Origin: JBBATK01 sp039810585
GTDB taxonomy: Bacteria; Bacteroidota; Ignavibacteria; Kapaibacteriales; NICIL-2
Direction: 5' to 3'
Assembly: GCA_039810585.1 (NCBI GenBank)
Contig: JBDHXF010000013.1
Span: 5,409-69,408 of the forward strand
Length of the DNA: 64,000 nucleotides
Part shown: positions 9,217-17,386 of the stretch, one piece after another
Numbering within the stretch: position 1 is the first letter of the stretch
Layout of the letters: each line of letters starts with the position of its first letter
Notes under the pieces: model-generated
The model's database searches: none
Seen by the model: only the letters and a program-made list of their open reading frames with translations
Told to the model about the DNA's origin: nothing
Position numbers and translations under genes: made by a program

Positions 9217-12200
9217 ATGCGTACGCCAATCTCTATGCCCAATCGTGCACCGTTTGTGGGACTTCTCGTTCTGGTCCTGTGCTTTGTTGTCCAGCACTCG
9301 GCGCAAGCAGGTGCAGCGCATGAAAAGAGTCTGTTATGGCGCATTCACTCGACAGGGGTTTCGCACGACTCCTATCTCTACGGCACCTTTCACTTGCGCG
9401 ATGAACGCGTGTATCGCTTCTCGGATTCTGTGTTGGCGTCGCTGGCCACTTGTCGAACCTTTGCGTTGGAACAACGCATGGATACCTTGGTGTCACGCAT
9501 GGTGCGGGACATGTTCGACACCACGCAGGGTCTGCGCTTAGGAGAAGTTCTGCATGGCGCTGAGCTGGACTCTGTCACGCAGCTCGTCGTCGCCTCCCTT
9601 GCCATTCCGGAAGCCATGGTGCCAAACCTTCGATGCGGACTCGTCATGCAACTCATTGGAGCACACGAATCCGGCACCTCCAGGCGTGCTACCTTTCTGG
9701 ATGCCTATCTACTCGGACTGGCTCGTGCACTGCACAAAGATCTCCGAGCGCTAGAACCCTATGAGCACACGATGGATCTGATGGATCAGATTGGCAGGGT
9801 GAGCTTGCGCTTGATGTTTGATTCCACCGCGTCAGGTGCTGAGCAGTCGCTCTTGGAGCCCTACATCAAACTCTACCAAGACCAAAACATCGACTCTCTC
9901 ACCGGAAGTTTTGCGATGATGGGAGAGAGCGGGCTGGTGGATAGTATTCTGGCCTTGCGCAATGTGGTCATGGCTGCGAGCATCGACTCCCTGCACCGCC
10001 ATGCATCGGTCTTCGCTGCCATGGGCGCTGCTCACTTGGGCGGGAGCAATGGAATCATAGAGTTGCTCAGAGCCAAGGGCTACAGTGTCAGTCCGGTTGC
10101 TGCAACCTATACCGGCAGACGTCATGATTATGATACGGTGGACATTACGCAGGGAGCGCAGTGGTACGACTTTCATTCCGAGCACAATGGATTTAGTTTG
10201 AAGATGCCTGCGCCCTTGGCAGAGGCTCCGATGTACAAGAAAATGTATGAGAACCTGGAGATGGATTTGCCGCAATGTTCGGACATCATCTCGGGTCTCC
10301 AGTTTATTGCCATTGCCGTTCGCACAACAGGTCAGCAGACCGCTGAGCAGAAAGCGGCGATCGCCACTCGCATGGCAAATGCCTACTTCGACGACCCTGA
10401 CAGCATGCTGATGAGCGCTGAGCAGGGCGGGTCGGACAGCTACCTGAACAACGCATGCTTTGATTATGTAGGTGAGAGCAAGTACAGCTCGCAAATGCGC
10501 CTTCGCGTTGTTGTCACCAAGAGTGGTGCCTACACCTTACTCGTGATGGGAACCAAGGAGAATATTCATAGCTCCATGGTCAACACCTACCTCAACTCGC
10601 TCACCTTTGAGCACCGACCGCGTGAACCGTGGACGCCCTATGTGGACAGCACCGCTCGCGTGAGTGTCGATTTTATCGGTCATCCCTTAACGGTCAATCG
10701 TGGTGAAAAAGGCGCTGCCGTTATGGTTGCCTATGCGACCGATCTTGAGAGTGGGAATACTTTTACGCTGCAACACAATTGGTTGGGTAACAAGGTGGAG
10801 GGTGTGTCGCTCAAGGCCATGGTGCGTTCCATGCTGAGTTCTGATGAACTGCAAGAAGCCATTGGATCGTCGTTGGTGTTTGATACAGTGTCGCGAAGTC
10901 ACCTCAGTTGTCATTACAGCACCAAAGCAGATTCTACCGGCGCGCGTAGGATCGGTCGCATCGTTATTCATCGCCGCACGATTTACCTCTTTGAGTTTAG
11001 TTCGTCGGATCCAGCCAAGGAGGCTGCCGACAGTGCCCACTTCTTTTCGTCCATCCGCTTTTTGCCGGATGTGGATAGCGCGCTATGGCGTGACTACACA
11101 AACGAGGAATGGCACTTAAGCGCATCCCTTCCCGGAGAAGTGGACGAGAGCAGCTTTGGTGATGAAGATGGAAGTAGTCCGCTGCTTCATTCCACCTACA
11201 TCCAAGCAAACGACCCCGTTGCCAACCAGCGGGTGTCCATTACCATGAACCGACTGTCACCCTATACATGCTTCGACTCTCCGGATTCTCTGTGCCAGTA
11301 TTGGATACGACGTGTGCGCATACCGGGTGACTCGCTCGGAGAGATCAATCATGTGTTTCTCGATAACAGCGATGTGTACGACGTGACATTGTTTCGCTCC
11401 CGCTGCGATATCGCCACGCGCTATCGTATTATTATTCGCGGCAGCGTGCTCTGCGTCGCCGGCGTGTATCTCCATCATGACTTTTGGGATCGAAGCGAGA
11501 TTCGCGATTTCTTTCGATCTATCGTTCTGCCGGCGCCCGATAATTTCAATCTGCGTTCCTCCAAGCTCGCTCATTGGCAACACGACCTCTTGAGTGCCGA
11601 TGACGATACCTCGTCGGTGGCTGCAAAAGCATGCGAGTGGATGGACTTTTCGGAAGCCGATGTGACCACGCTCAAAACACTGCTTCTCCGTAAATCGCTT
11701 CCCTTGGACGCACAGATGGAGGAGCAGTCCGTACACCAAACCCAGAGCGATGTCAACTCCGTTAGGCTTCTTATTCTCGAGCGCCTGCTGCGCTCTCCCG
11801 ACTCCCTGACGCCGGCCTTCCTTCGCCAGTTGGACCAGGCAACCGCATCTCTCTGCGTCTTCCGTCACTATGCCCAATTCGCCATTGCTGATGCCGATAA
11901 ACCGGAGCTACAAGCCTGGGCTTTGCGCGCACTGACTGTGAAGGAAAATGCGAAGTCGTCCTGTGGCGGACCCTCGAAGAAAGACATCTTACGTCAGTGC
12001 AACTCACACAGCAAAGCGCTGGTGCAAAACTTGTCATTGCTGGAAGCTCTGTACCCGCAGGCAGAGTTACGGACTACTGTCCTGCGTAGTCTTCGCCTGC
12101 TACTCGACAGCTCCGCCATTAGCCTACGCGATCTGCATATCACGGAGGCAGTATTAGTGCGCGACATTCAGCGCTGTGTCTCCGATCGCCTCAAAATGCT

Positions 12201-12909
12201 TGAACCACCGGCACGTAAGAAGGGGAATAAGCCACAATTGAGCTTTGACGACAGCGACCTGGAGCAACGCATGAATGACAATGATGATGAGTGCTACGCC
12301 CTCAACTCCGTGCTGCGAAAGATGCCTTACTCGGCGCAAAGCGAAACAGCCTTGCGCAATGCCATGAAGCAGTACCACGAGCGCGACCTGGATTTGTGGA
12401 GCACCTTTGCCATCAGTCTCTTGCAGCAGGGAAGAACCGTCGAACCCGAACTGCTGCTCCAACTTCTGAACACACCCTATGCAGCGTTGCGCACTCTTCA
12501 CTTGTTGGACAGCAGTGCCCAGCGCAAAGCGCTGCCGGACAGTCTGTTTAGCCAACGCAATGCCGCATTACGTCAGATTATTGAGTCAGCCACCGGTGAT
12601 CACTTCGTGGTGGACAGCTCCGTGTATCTCAGGTCCGTCGCTACCAATTTTGACGGCAAGAAAGGCCGGAGCTACGTCTTCAAACTCAGGCTGCACCGCA
12701 CGAACTCCGACGACGATTCGATGACGGCCTGGCGCGTGGCATTGCAGGGTCAGTACCCGGACGATACGTCCAATTTGAATGCGCAAGTGACGGTGCTCGA
12801 AGTGTCGGACAAGAACTTGGACGAGCTCAGTATCGACGACCATATCAAGGCCTGTCTCGACAGCTACGCCAAGGAAACGAATCCACCCGTGGAGGACGAC
12901 GAGCCCTAA
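9217..12909 (+). CDS. Large exported TraB/GumN-family protein
   Basis: A signal peptide (APFVGLLVLVLCFVVQHSAQA, cleavage near residue 30) precedes a TraB/GumN domain at ~36-300. It has both GxxH motifs of the family: GTFH at 56-59 and GAAH at 270-273 in MGAAHLGGSNGI. These motifs are the presumed metal-site residues in the Tiki/TraB protease group. The rest of the 1230-residue protein is unrecognised. It holds at least three related beta-rich modules starting near 316, 472 and 624 (WYDFHSEHNGFSLKMPA; WTPYVDSTARVSVDF; WRDYTNEEWHLSASLPGE), then a helical region. The start at 9217 is chosen to place the signal peptide at the N terminus; the frame is open upstream to 9049. Ordinary TraB/GumN proteins are ~300 residues, so this one is four times larger. 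Confidence 0.7.
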   Translation: MRTPISMPNRAPFVGLLVLVLCFVVQHSAQAGAAHEKSLLWRIHSTGVSHDSYLYGTFHLRDERVYRFSDSVLASLATCRTFALEQRMDTLVSRMVRDMFDTTQGLRLGEVLHGAELDSVTQLVVASLAIPEAMVPNLRCGLVMQLIGAHESGTSRRATFLDAYLLGLARALHKDLRALEPYEHTMDLMDQIGRVSLRLMFDSTASGAEQSLLEPYIKLYQDQNIDSLTGSFAMMGESGLVDSILALRNVVMAASIDSLHRHASVFAAMGAAHLGGSNGIIELLRAKGYSVSPVAATYTGRRHDYDTVDITQGAQWYDFHSEHNGFSLKMPAPLAEAPMYKKMYENLEMDLPQCSDIISGLQFIAIAVRTTGQQTAEQKAAIATRMANAYFDDPDSMLMSAEQGGSDSYLNNACFDYVGESKYSSQMRLRVVVTKSGAYTLLVMGTKENIHSSMVNTYLNSLTFEHRPREPWTPYVDSTARVSVDFIGHPLTVNRGEKGAAVMVAYATDLESGNTFTLQHNWLGNKVEGVSLKAMVRSMLSSDELQEAIGSSLVFDTVSRSHLSCHYSTKADSTGARRIGRIVIHRRTIYLFEFSSSDPAKEAADSAHFFSSIRFLPDVDSALWRDYTNEEWHLSASLPGEVDESSFGDEDGSSPLLHSTYIQANDPVANQRVSITMNRLSPYTCFDSPDSLCQYWIRRVRIPGDSLGEINHVFLDNSDVYDVTLFRSRCDIATRYRIIIRGSVLCVAGVYLHHDFWDRSEIRDFFRSIVLPAPDNFNLRSSKLAHWQHDLLSADDDTSSVAAKACEWMDFSEADVTTLKTLLLRKSLPLDAQMEEQSVHQTQSDVNSVRLLILERLLRSPDSLTPAFLRQLDQATASLCVFRHYAQFAIADADKPELQAWALRALTVKENAKSSCGGPSKKDILRQCNSHSKALVQNLSLLEALYPQAELRTTVLRSLRLLLDSSAISLRDLHITEAVLVRDIQRCVSDRLKMLEPPARKKGNKPQLSFDDSDLEQRMNDNDDECYALNSVLRKMPYSAQSETALRNAMKQYHERDLDLWSTFAISLLQQGRTVEPELLLQLLNTPYAALRTLHLLDSSAQRKALPDSLFSQRNAALRQIIESATGDHFVVDSSVYLRSVATNFDGKKGRSYVFKLRLHRTNSDDDSMTAWRVALQGQYPDDTSNLNAQVTVLEVSDKNLDELSIDDHIKACLDSYAKETNPPVEDDEP

Positions 12910-13278
12910 ACCTAACGCACAACGGACAAAGCAGCGCACTACGCACAGCACGCATTTCATCGCTCACTCACTCAGCGCTGCTGTGCTTTCAATGAGTCTA
13001 CGTAAGGCGCTGACTCAACCTAAGCCACTCTCTTCAAAGACTTTTCATACGTGCTCCGCATGCGGAGCACGTATGAAAATCACTCTATTCTTTGCCGAGA
13101 GCATCATCTTCATGCAAAGCCTTGTCTCTTCACCGCATGGTCCCCGAAGCTGAACGCCGGGTCTATTGTATTTTGCATACTGAAAAGCGTCGACCGGAAC
13201 GTTTCTGATGTCCGGTCTCAGCCGTCGCCTTTGCCGATTGCGCAGCGACCACTTGTTTAACTCCATCACGAACATCTC
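12910..13278. other. Intergenic stretch containing a perfect palindrome
   Basis: No gene is seen in these ~370 bases. The only structure is the 38-bp palindrome at 13042-13079. GTATTTTGC at about 13167 may be a promoter core for the dipeptidase gene. Confidence 0.4.
13042..13079. repeat. Perfect 38-bp palindrome
   Basis: Two 19-nt arms (TTTTCATACGTGCTCCGCA and its exact complement) meet without a loop. Because it has leading T and trailing A on both strands, it is not a standard intrinsic terminator. It could form a strong RNA hairpin, a cruciform or a dimer binding site. Confidence 0.85.
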
Positions 13279-14646
13279 ATGAGTCCATTATTTTCAGCCA
13301 TCGATTCTCGCAAAGAGCAAAACCTGCAGGAGCTTTACGAACTGTTATCCATCCCGAGTATCAGTACCGAGCCGGCTAACGCGCCGGACGTGCGTCGATG
13401 TGCGGAGTGGATTGCAGCGCACTGCACCTCCATTGGTCTGGAGCATGTGCAGGTAATGCACACAGCGGGGCATCCGATTGTCTATGCCGACTGGCTGCAC
13501 GCCGGAGAGGACAAAGAGACGGTGTTGTTGTATGGTCATTACGACGTTCAACCGGTCGATCCGCTTAACCTCTGGACCAATCCACCTTTTGAACCGACGG
13601 TGAGGGAGGGTCGCATATACGCCCGAGGCGCCACAGACGACAAAGGACAAGTGTTCCTGCACTTGAAAGCGCTGCAAGCGCTCAAGAATGCAAACGGCTC
13701 CTTACCGGTCAACGTCAAGCTGCTCATTGAAGGTGAAGAGGAGATTGGCTCCGTGCATTTGGAGCAGTTTCTGGAGGATCACAAAGCATTGTTGTCATGC
13801 AACAGCGTGGTGATTTCCGACACGGCAATGTATGCCAAGGGCGTACCCAGCATCGTGTACGCGCTGCGTGGTTTGTGCTACATGGAGCTGCATGTAACGG
13901 GACCCAATCGCGACCTGCATTCCGGCTCATTTGGCGGCGCGGTGCAGAATCCGCTGAATGCGCTGGCCACGATTATTGCGAAGCTGAAAGACGCGCAGGG
14001 ACATATCAGCATCCCCGGATTCTACGACGACGTTCTGGACCTCAGCGTCGAGGAGCGCGCAGAAATGGCTGCGCTGAGTTTTGACGAAACCGCATACAAG
14101 CGCAGTTTGGATATTGATGAGGTCTTCGGCGAAGCCGGCTACAGCACCCTCGAGCGCCTCGGGGCACGTCCCACGTTGGACGTCAACGGCTTTATTGGCG
14201 GCTTCACGGGAGTCGGCGCCAAAACAGTATTGCCCTCCAAAGCCAGCGCCAAGATCTCCATGCGCTTGGTTGCCAATCAAAGCACTGACGACATCGCCAA
14301 GAAATTCGAAGCCTACGTGCACAGCATCACACCACCGGGAGTTCGGGTTGAGGTAGAAAACTTGCACGGCGCAAATCCGGTCTTAGTCCCACGCGACTCC
14401 AAAGCCGTCAAAGCCGCAGAGCGCGCACTGGAGCAGGCCTTTGGTCACAAAACCATCTACATGCGCGAAGGCGGCTCGATTCCCATCACGCTCTTATTTC
14501 AAACTATCTTAGGCGCACCAACGGTGCTCATGGGCTTTGGTCTGCACAGCGAAAACGCCCACTCACCCGACGAGCACTTCGACCTGGACAACTTCCACAC
14601 CGGCATCAAAGCAGCAGCCTTGTTCTATCAGGAAATGGCTATGTAG
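13279..14646 (+). CDS. M20 family dipeptidase
   Basis: The 455-residue protein is a cytosolic di-zinc peptidase of the carnosine dipeptidase/PepV-like branch of M20. Zinc ligands and catalytic residues are visible: H87 and D89 in YGHYDVQP, D120 in ARGATDDKG, the E153-E155 cluster in EGEEEIGS, D181 in VISDTAM and H428 in ENAHSPDE. The dimerisation lid (about 200-330, from YMELHVTGPNRDLHSG) is complete. Length matches the family. The stop codon TAG lies inside the first palindrome-type repeat (GTAGGGACAC...) of the downstream array, so the repeat abuts the coding end exactly. No partner genes are adjacent. Confidence 0.92.
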   Translation: MSPLFSAIDSRKEQNLQELYELLSIPSISTEPANAPDVRRCAEWIAAHCTSIGLEHVQVMHTAGHPIVYADWLHAGEDKETVLLYGHYDVQPVDPLNLWTNPPFEPTVREGRIYARGATDDKGQVFLHLKALQALKNANGSLPVNVKLLIEGEEEIGSVHLEQFLEDHKALLSCNSVVISDTAMYAKGVPSIVYALRGLCYMELHVTGPNRDLHSGSFGGAVQNPLNALATIIAKLKDAQGHISIPGFYDDVLDLSVEERAEMAALSFDETAYKRSLDIDEVFGEAGYSTLERLGARPTLDVNGFIGGFTGVGAKTVLPSKASAKISMRLVANQSTDDIAKKFEAYVHSITPPGVRVEVENLHGANPVLVPRDSKAVKAAERALEQAFGHKTIYMREGGSIPITLLFQTILGAPTVLMGFGLHSENAHSPDEHFDLDNFHTGIKAAALFYQEMAM

Positions 14647-15294
14647 GGACACAAAATGCTGTGTCCCCACATTGCTCATCACCCATACCAAAAACGCATT
14701 GCACGTAGGGACGCAAAATTTTGTGTCCCACTCTCGAACGTCCGCAGCATCACGTACAACCACTGCGTGATGTAACAGAAACACTCGCGCACGTTTCCAA
14801 ACGTACACGCATTGCCCGTAGGGACACAAAATTTTGTGTCCCACCCTCAACCGTCCTCAGCACCACGCATAACAATTGCGTCGTGTAACAGAAACACAAG
14901 CACACGTTTCCAAACGTACACGCATTGCCTGTAGGGACACAAAATGTTGTGTCCCACCCTCGAACGTCCTCAGCACCACGTATAACCATTGCGAGGTGTA
15001 ACACAAGCACTCACACACGTTTCCAAACGTTGACGCATTGCCCGTAGGGACACAAAATTTTGTGTCCCACCCTCGAACGTCCTCAGCACCACGCACCACC
15101 ACTGCGTGGTGTAACACAAACACTCGCACACGTTTCCAAACGTTGACGCATTGCCCGTAGAGACACAAAATGTTGTGTCCCACCCTCGAACGTCCTCAGC
15201 ACCACGCATTACCATTGCGTCGTGTAAGACAAACACACGCACACGTTTCCAAACGTACACGCATTGCCTGAATGGACACAAAATTTTGTGTCCA
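14646..15294. repeat. Tandem array, exact 113-bp period, palindromic core
   Basis: Six 22-bp palindromes built on GGGACACAAAA plus its complement start at 14708, 14821, 14934, 15047, 15160 and 15273, always 113 bp apart. A seventh at 14646 is offset by 62 bp. Each unit carries two further inverted repeats: CACCACGCA pairing with TGCGTGGTG (perfect at about 15087-15111) and ACGTTTCCAAACGT. Units differ by point changes, and unit 1 has a paired T/A change in the second stem (CATCACG with CGTGATG). The sequence is open in several frames on the minus strand, but the period is not a multiple of three, so coding is unlikely. Confidence 0.9.
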
Positions 15295-15448
15295 TACTTC
15301 CGAACGACCGCACCGTCACACACTACTGCCACCGCGATCAACGAACTAAACGGCGATATTCAGCCACTCACCACAACGCGAGCAACAATGCGTGCCATTC
15401 GCCACGGTTTGCTCCTTTGCCTTCAAAGCGCTAATTTTGACCTCGATT

Positions 15449-15522
15449 CGGAGTGTAGCGCAGCCCGGTAGCGCACACCCTTGGGGTGGGTGGGGTCGTG
15501 AGTTCAAATCTCGCCACTCCGA
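15449..15522 (+). tRNA. tRNA-Pro (anticodon GGG)
   Basis: A 74-nt cloverleaf can be drawn. The acceptor stem is CGGAGTG/CACTCCG and the D stem GCGC/GCGC. The anticodon stem is CACCC/GGGTG around loop TTGGGGT, giving anticodon GGG with G37. The T arm is GTGAG-TTCAAAT-CTCGC. The discriminator is A and no CCA is encoded. A terminator hairpin follows 6 nt later. Confidence 0.93.
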
Positions 15523-15528
15523 CGCGAC

Positions 15529-15577
15529 AACCCTGTAAGTCGTTCTACGGAATGTGCTTACAGGGTTTTTTGTTTTT
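15529..15577 (+). terminator. Intrinsic terminator after tRNA-Pro
   Basis: An 11-bp stem (AACCCTGTAAG pairing with CTTACAGGGTT, 17-nt loop) runs straight into a T-rich tail (TTTTTTGTTTTT). It ends the tRNA transcript. Confidence 0.9.
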
Positions 15578-15650
15578 GGGGTAATGTCTCCAAAGACATA
15601 TAGGGGACGTTTGTTATGACTCGGAGTAGGAGGCGGGCAGTGGAAAATCC

Positions 15651-15840
15651 GCGCCTGTGTCCCACTTTTTCCGCGAATGCTGGTTCATTGTACCCGACTT
15701 GAGTGACCGCATGGATCCGCCAAGTAACATAGAGCACCAGCAGGAGTTCACGCCACAGCATGATAGTACTGCCAGACACATGAGGGCTCAATCCGCGGCG
15801 GATTTGGTCGGGTAATAGGTTCGGATTTTCCAGCACAGCA
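15651..15840. repeat. Diverged ~190-bp direct repeat, copy 1
   Basis: This stretch is clearly related to 16474-16670. Shared segments include GCGAATGCTGGTTCA (CACGAATGCTGGTTCA in copy 2), GATCCGCC, GCAGGAGTTCA and AATCCGCGGCGGATTTGGT, which contains the palindrome ATCCGCGGCGGAT. On the minus strand one frame is open (QIRRGL..PHV ... EPAF.EK). The same peptide pieces appear in copy 2 but split between two frames, so it may be a decayed coding repeat. Confidence 0.75.
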
Positions 15841-15895
15841 ACTACGAGTTTTCTATTGCATGAACCGGGTAGTATATTGACTGAAAAATAACAGT

Positions 15896-16393
15896 ATGCA
15901 GTATAAAAGACTATCATTCCCGAGTTATCATATTGCTAAAGGCATCGCAGTAATTGCAGTATTCTTATACATGTTGTGTTCAAGATGGTTTAATATCTGG
16001 CACTATGAGGACAATTACTACTTAGCGTATTTATTGCCATTGCTGGATATCCTCTTTGCTATCGACGGGTTTAGAAGGATTGCTTTGTCATTTGAATTTA
16101 ATGACAATGCTTGTGTACTTTACGTCACGTATATATCCCTTTTCTTCGTTATAAATAGACGAGAAGTAAGATATGAAAATCTGTGCTATCTATCTTATAA
16201 TATATTTAAACCTATTATCAAAGGTAAAATTAGTGAAGGGGTAACCGAGATTCGTATCTACAACGACAGACAATATGTTTGTGCTGTTAAGGTGTCTAAT
16301 ACTGGATGGCCGGCTACATTAATCGATGCCTTGGATGAGAAAATAGCACACTGTGCAGCAAAGAAATACAAGATTAGTCCAGGTATTCTTTGA
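15896..16393 (+). CDS. Hypothetical AT-rich membrane protein
   Basis: I do not recognise this 165-residue protein. Residues ~13-33 (IAKGIAVIAVFLYMLCSRWF) and ~41-60 (YYLAYLLPLLDILFAI) look like two membrane helices. A mixed strand/helix C-terminal half follows, with KISEGVTEIRIYNDRQYVCAVKV. The DNA is markedly richer in A and T than all neighbours and uses AT-ending codons, and the gene sits between two diverged direct repeats. Both points suggest recent acquisition. No Shine-Dalgarno sequence is obvious. A bacterial PH-like or small signalling membrane protein is possible but not supported by a motif. Confidence 0.6.
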   Translation: MQYKRLSFPSYHIAKGIAVIAVFLYMLCSRWFNIWHYEDNYYLAYLLPLLDILFAIDGFRRIALSFEFNDNACVLYVTYISLFFVINRREVRYENLCYLSYNIFKPIIKGKISEGVTEIRIYNDRQYVCAVKVSNTGWPATLIDALDEKIAHCAAKKYKISPGIL

Positions 16394-16473
16394 CAAGAGC
16401 TACCGTAAATAAGATGGCGAGCTCTCAAACAGGTCAGTTGCATAGGCGCACAGCTAGTAATTTGGTTGCAAAA

Positions 16474-16670
16474 GCCGCGCCCCTAGACCCATTTTTCCAC
16501 GAATGCTGGTTCAACGTGTCCGTATTGCGTGACCGTATCGATCCGCCGAGTAAGGTAGAGCAGTAGCAGGAGTTCATGAGCCACAGTATGGAAGTATTGA
16601 CTGCCACGTGCGGGATCAATCCGCGGCGGATTTGGTGGGGCAAAAGGGTCGTATTTTCTACAATGGTGCT
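16474..16670. repeat. Diverged ~190-bp direct repeat, copy 2
   Basis: Second copy of the repeat at 15651-15840, same orientation, on the other side of the AT-rich gene. It keeps CACGAATGCTGGTTCA, GATCCGCCGAGTAAG, GCAGGAGTTCA and AATCCGCGGCGGATTTGGT. Small insertions and deletions relative to copy 1 break the minus-strand frame. Confidence 0.75.
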
Positions 16671-16780
16671 GTATCACTCCGGGGCGGGATTAGTAGAGCA
16701 TTTAGTGCAGGTAGAGGACCACCTCACTATTCTTGTTATTTGTACCAACGACAACGCATCAACTATAAAATCCGCATTGT

Positions 16781-17218
16781 ATGCCTATCATTAGAATTCA
16801 ACATTCGGTTGTCATACAACGGAGTCGTGACCTTGTGTGGGATTTTACGCAAGATTATGCGCGTAGACCGGAGTGGGATTATGGCGTTCGCCGCTGCAAT
16901 CAGCTGCAGACAGCGCCGCAGCGAGTGGTTGAGCTCGTCATGAGCGATGGCTCGCTCATGAGATTTGAGTATAAGCATGAGGAGAGACCCTATAAAACGA
17001 CTGTGCAAGCGCTGGATATTCGATCTTCCTATGTTCAGCGCGCCGCCGGTGTATGGACCTATGAGGAGTTGGGTAAAGGAACCTTGTGGACCCAGTCAAA
17101 TTCTGTAGAACTGAAGCAGAGTGCAGTGCTCAGGCTGATTGCCCCGTTGATAAAGACAATGCTCCGTTATAGCACTCATTTGTCGATGCGAAAAGCCAAG
17201 CGGATGATCGAGAAATAG
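16781..17218 (+). CDS. SRPBCC (START/polyketide-cyclase-like) protein
   Basis: The 145-residue protein has the strand-helix-strand opening of the SRPBCC fold: IRIQHSVVIQRSRDLVWDFTQDYARRPEWDYGVRRC, in which the VWDFTQDYARRPEWD segment matches the first helices of the ligand-cavity family. A long C-terminal helix (residues ~117-145) follows. Members bind hydrophobic ligands or act as cyclases or chaperone-type cofactors; the ligand here is unknown. It begins ~110 bp after repeat copy 2 and stands alone on the plus strand. Confidence 0.7.
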   Translation: MPIIRIQHSVVIQRSRDLVWDFTQDYARRPEWDYGVRRCNQLQTAPQRVVELVMSDGSLMRFEYKHEERPYKTTVQALDIRSSYVQRAAGVWTYEELGKGTLWTQSNSVELKQSAVLRLIAPLIKTMLRYSTHLSMRKAKRMIEK

Positions 17219-17386
17219 GGAGCAGAGCTTGATCTCGTTGGAAATATCGCTTAGAATGACGCATCAATGTAGCTCGAAAACCGAGCAAAATAACTCAAGA
17301 GCGTCGTTTAAGGAGTGGTTAGTGTGTGTCCGTATGCGCGCCGCATCAACCATACACTCGATGATCATGACATCACGATCGTAAAA

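Noticed and set aside
14643..15340. Array resembling a CRISPR locus
   Set aside because: The whole 113-bp unit repeats, with no unique spacers of constant length, and no cas genes are near.
14563..15341. Minus-strand reading frames through the 113-bp repeats
   Set aside because: The period is not a multiple of three, so successive units fall in different frames; the frames are open by chance.
15558..15917. Minus-strand frame of 119 codons over repeat copy 1
   Set aside because: It covers the tRNA terminator region and part of the repeat; the related copy has the peptide in two frames, so it is at best decayed.
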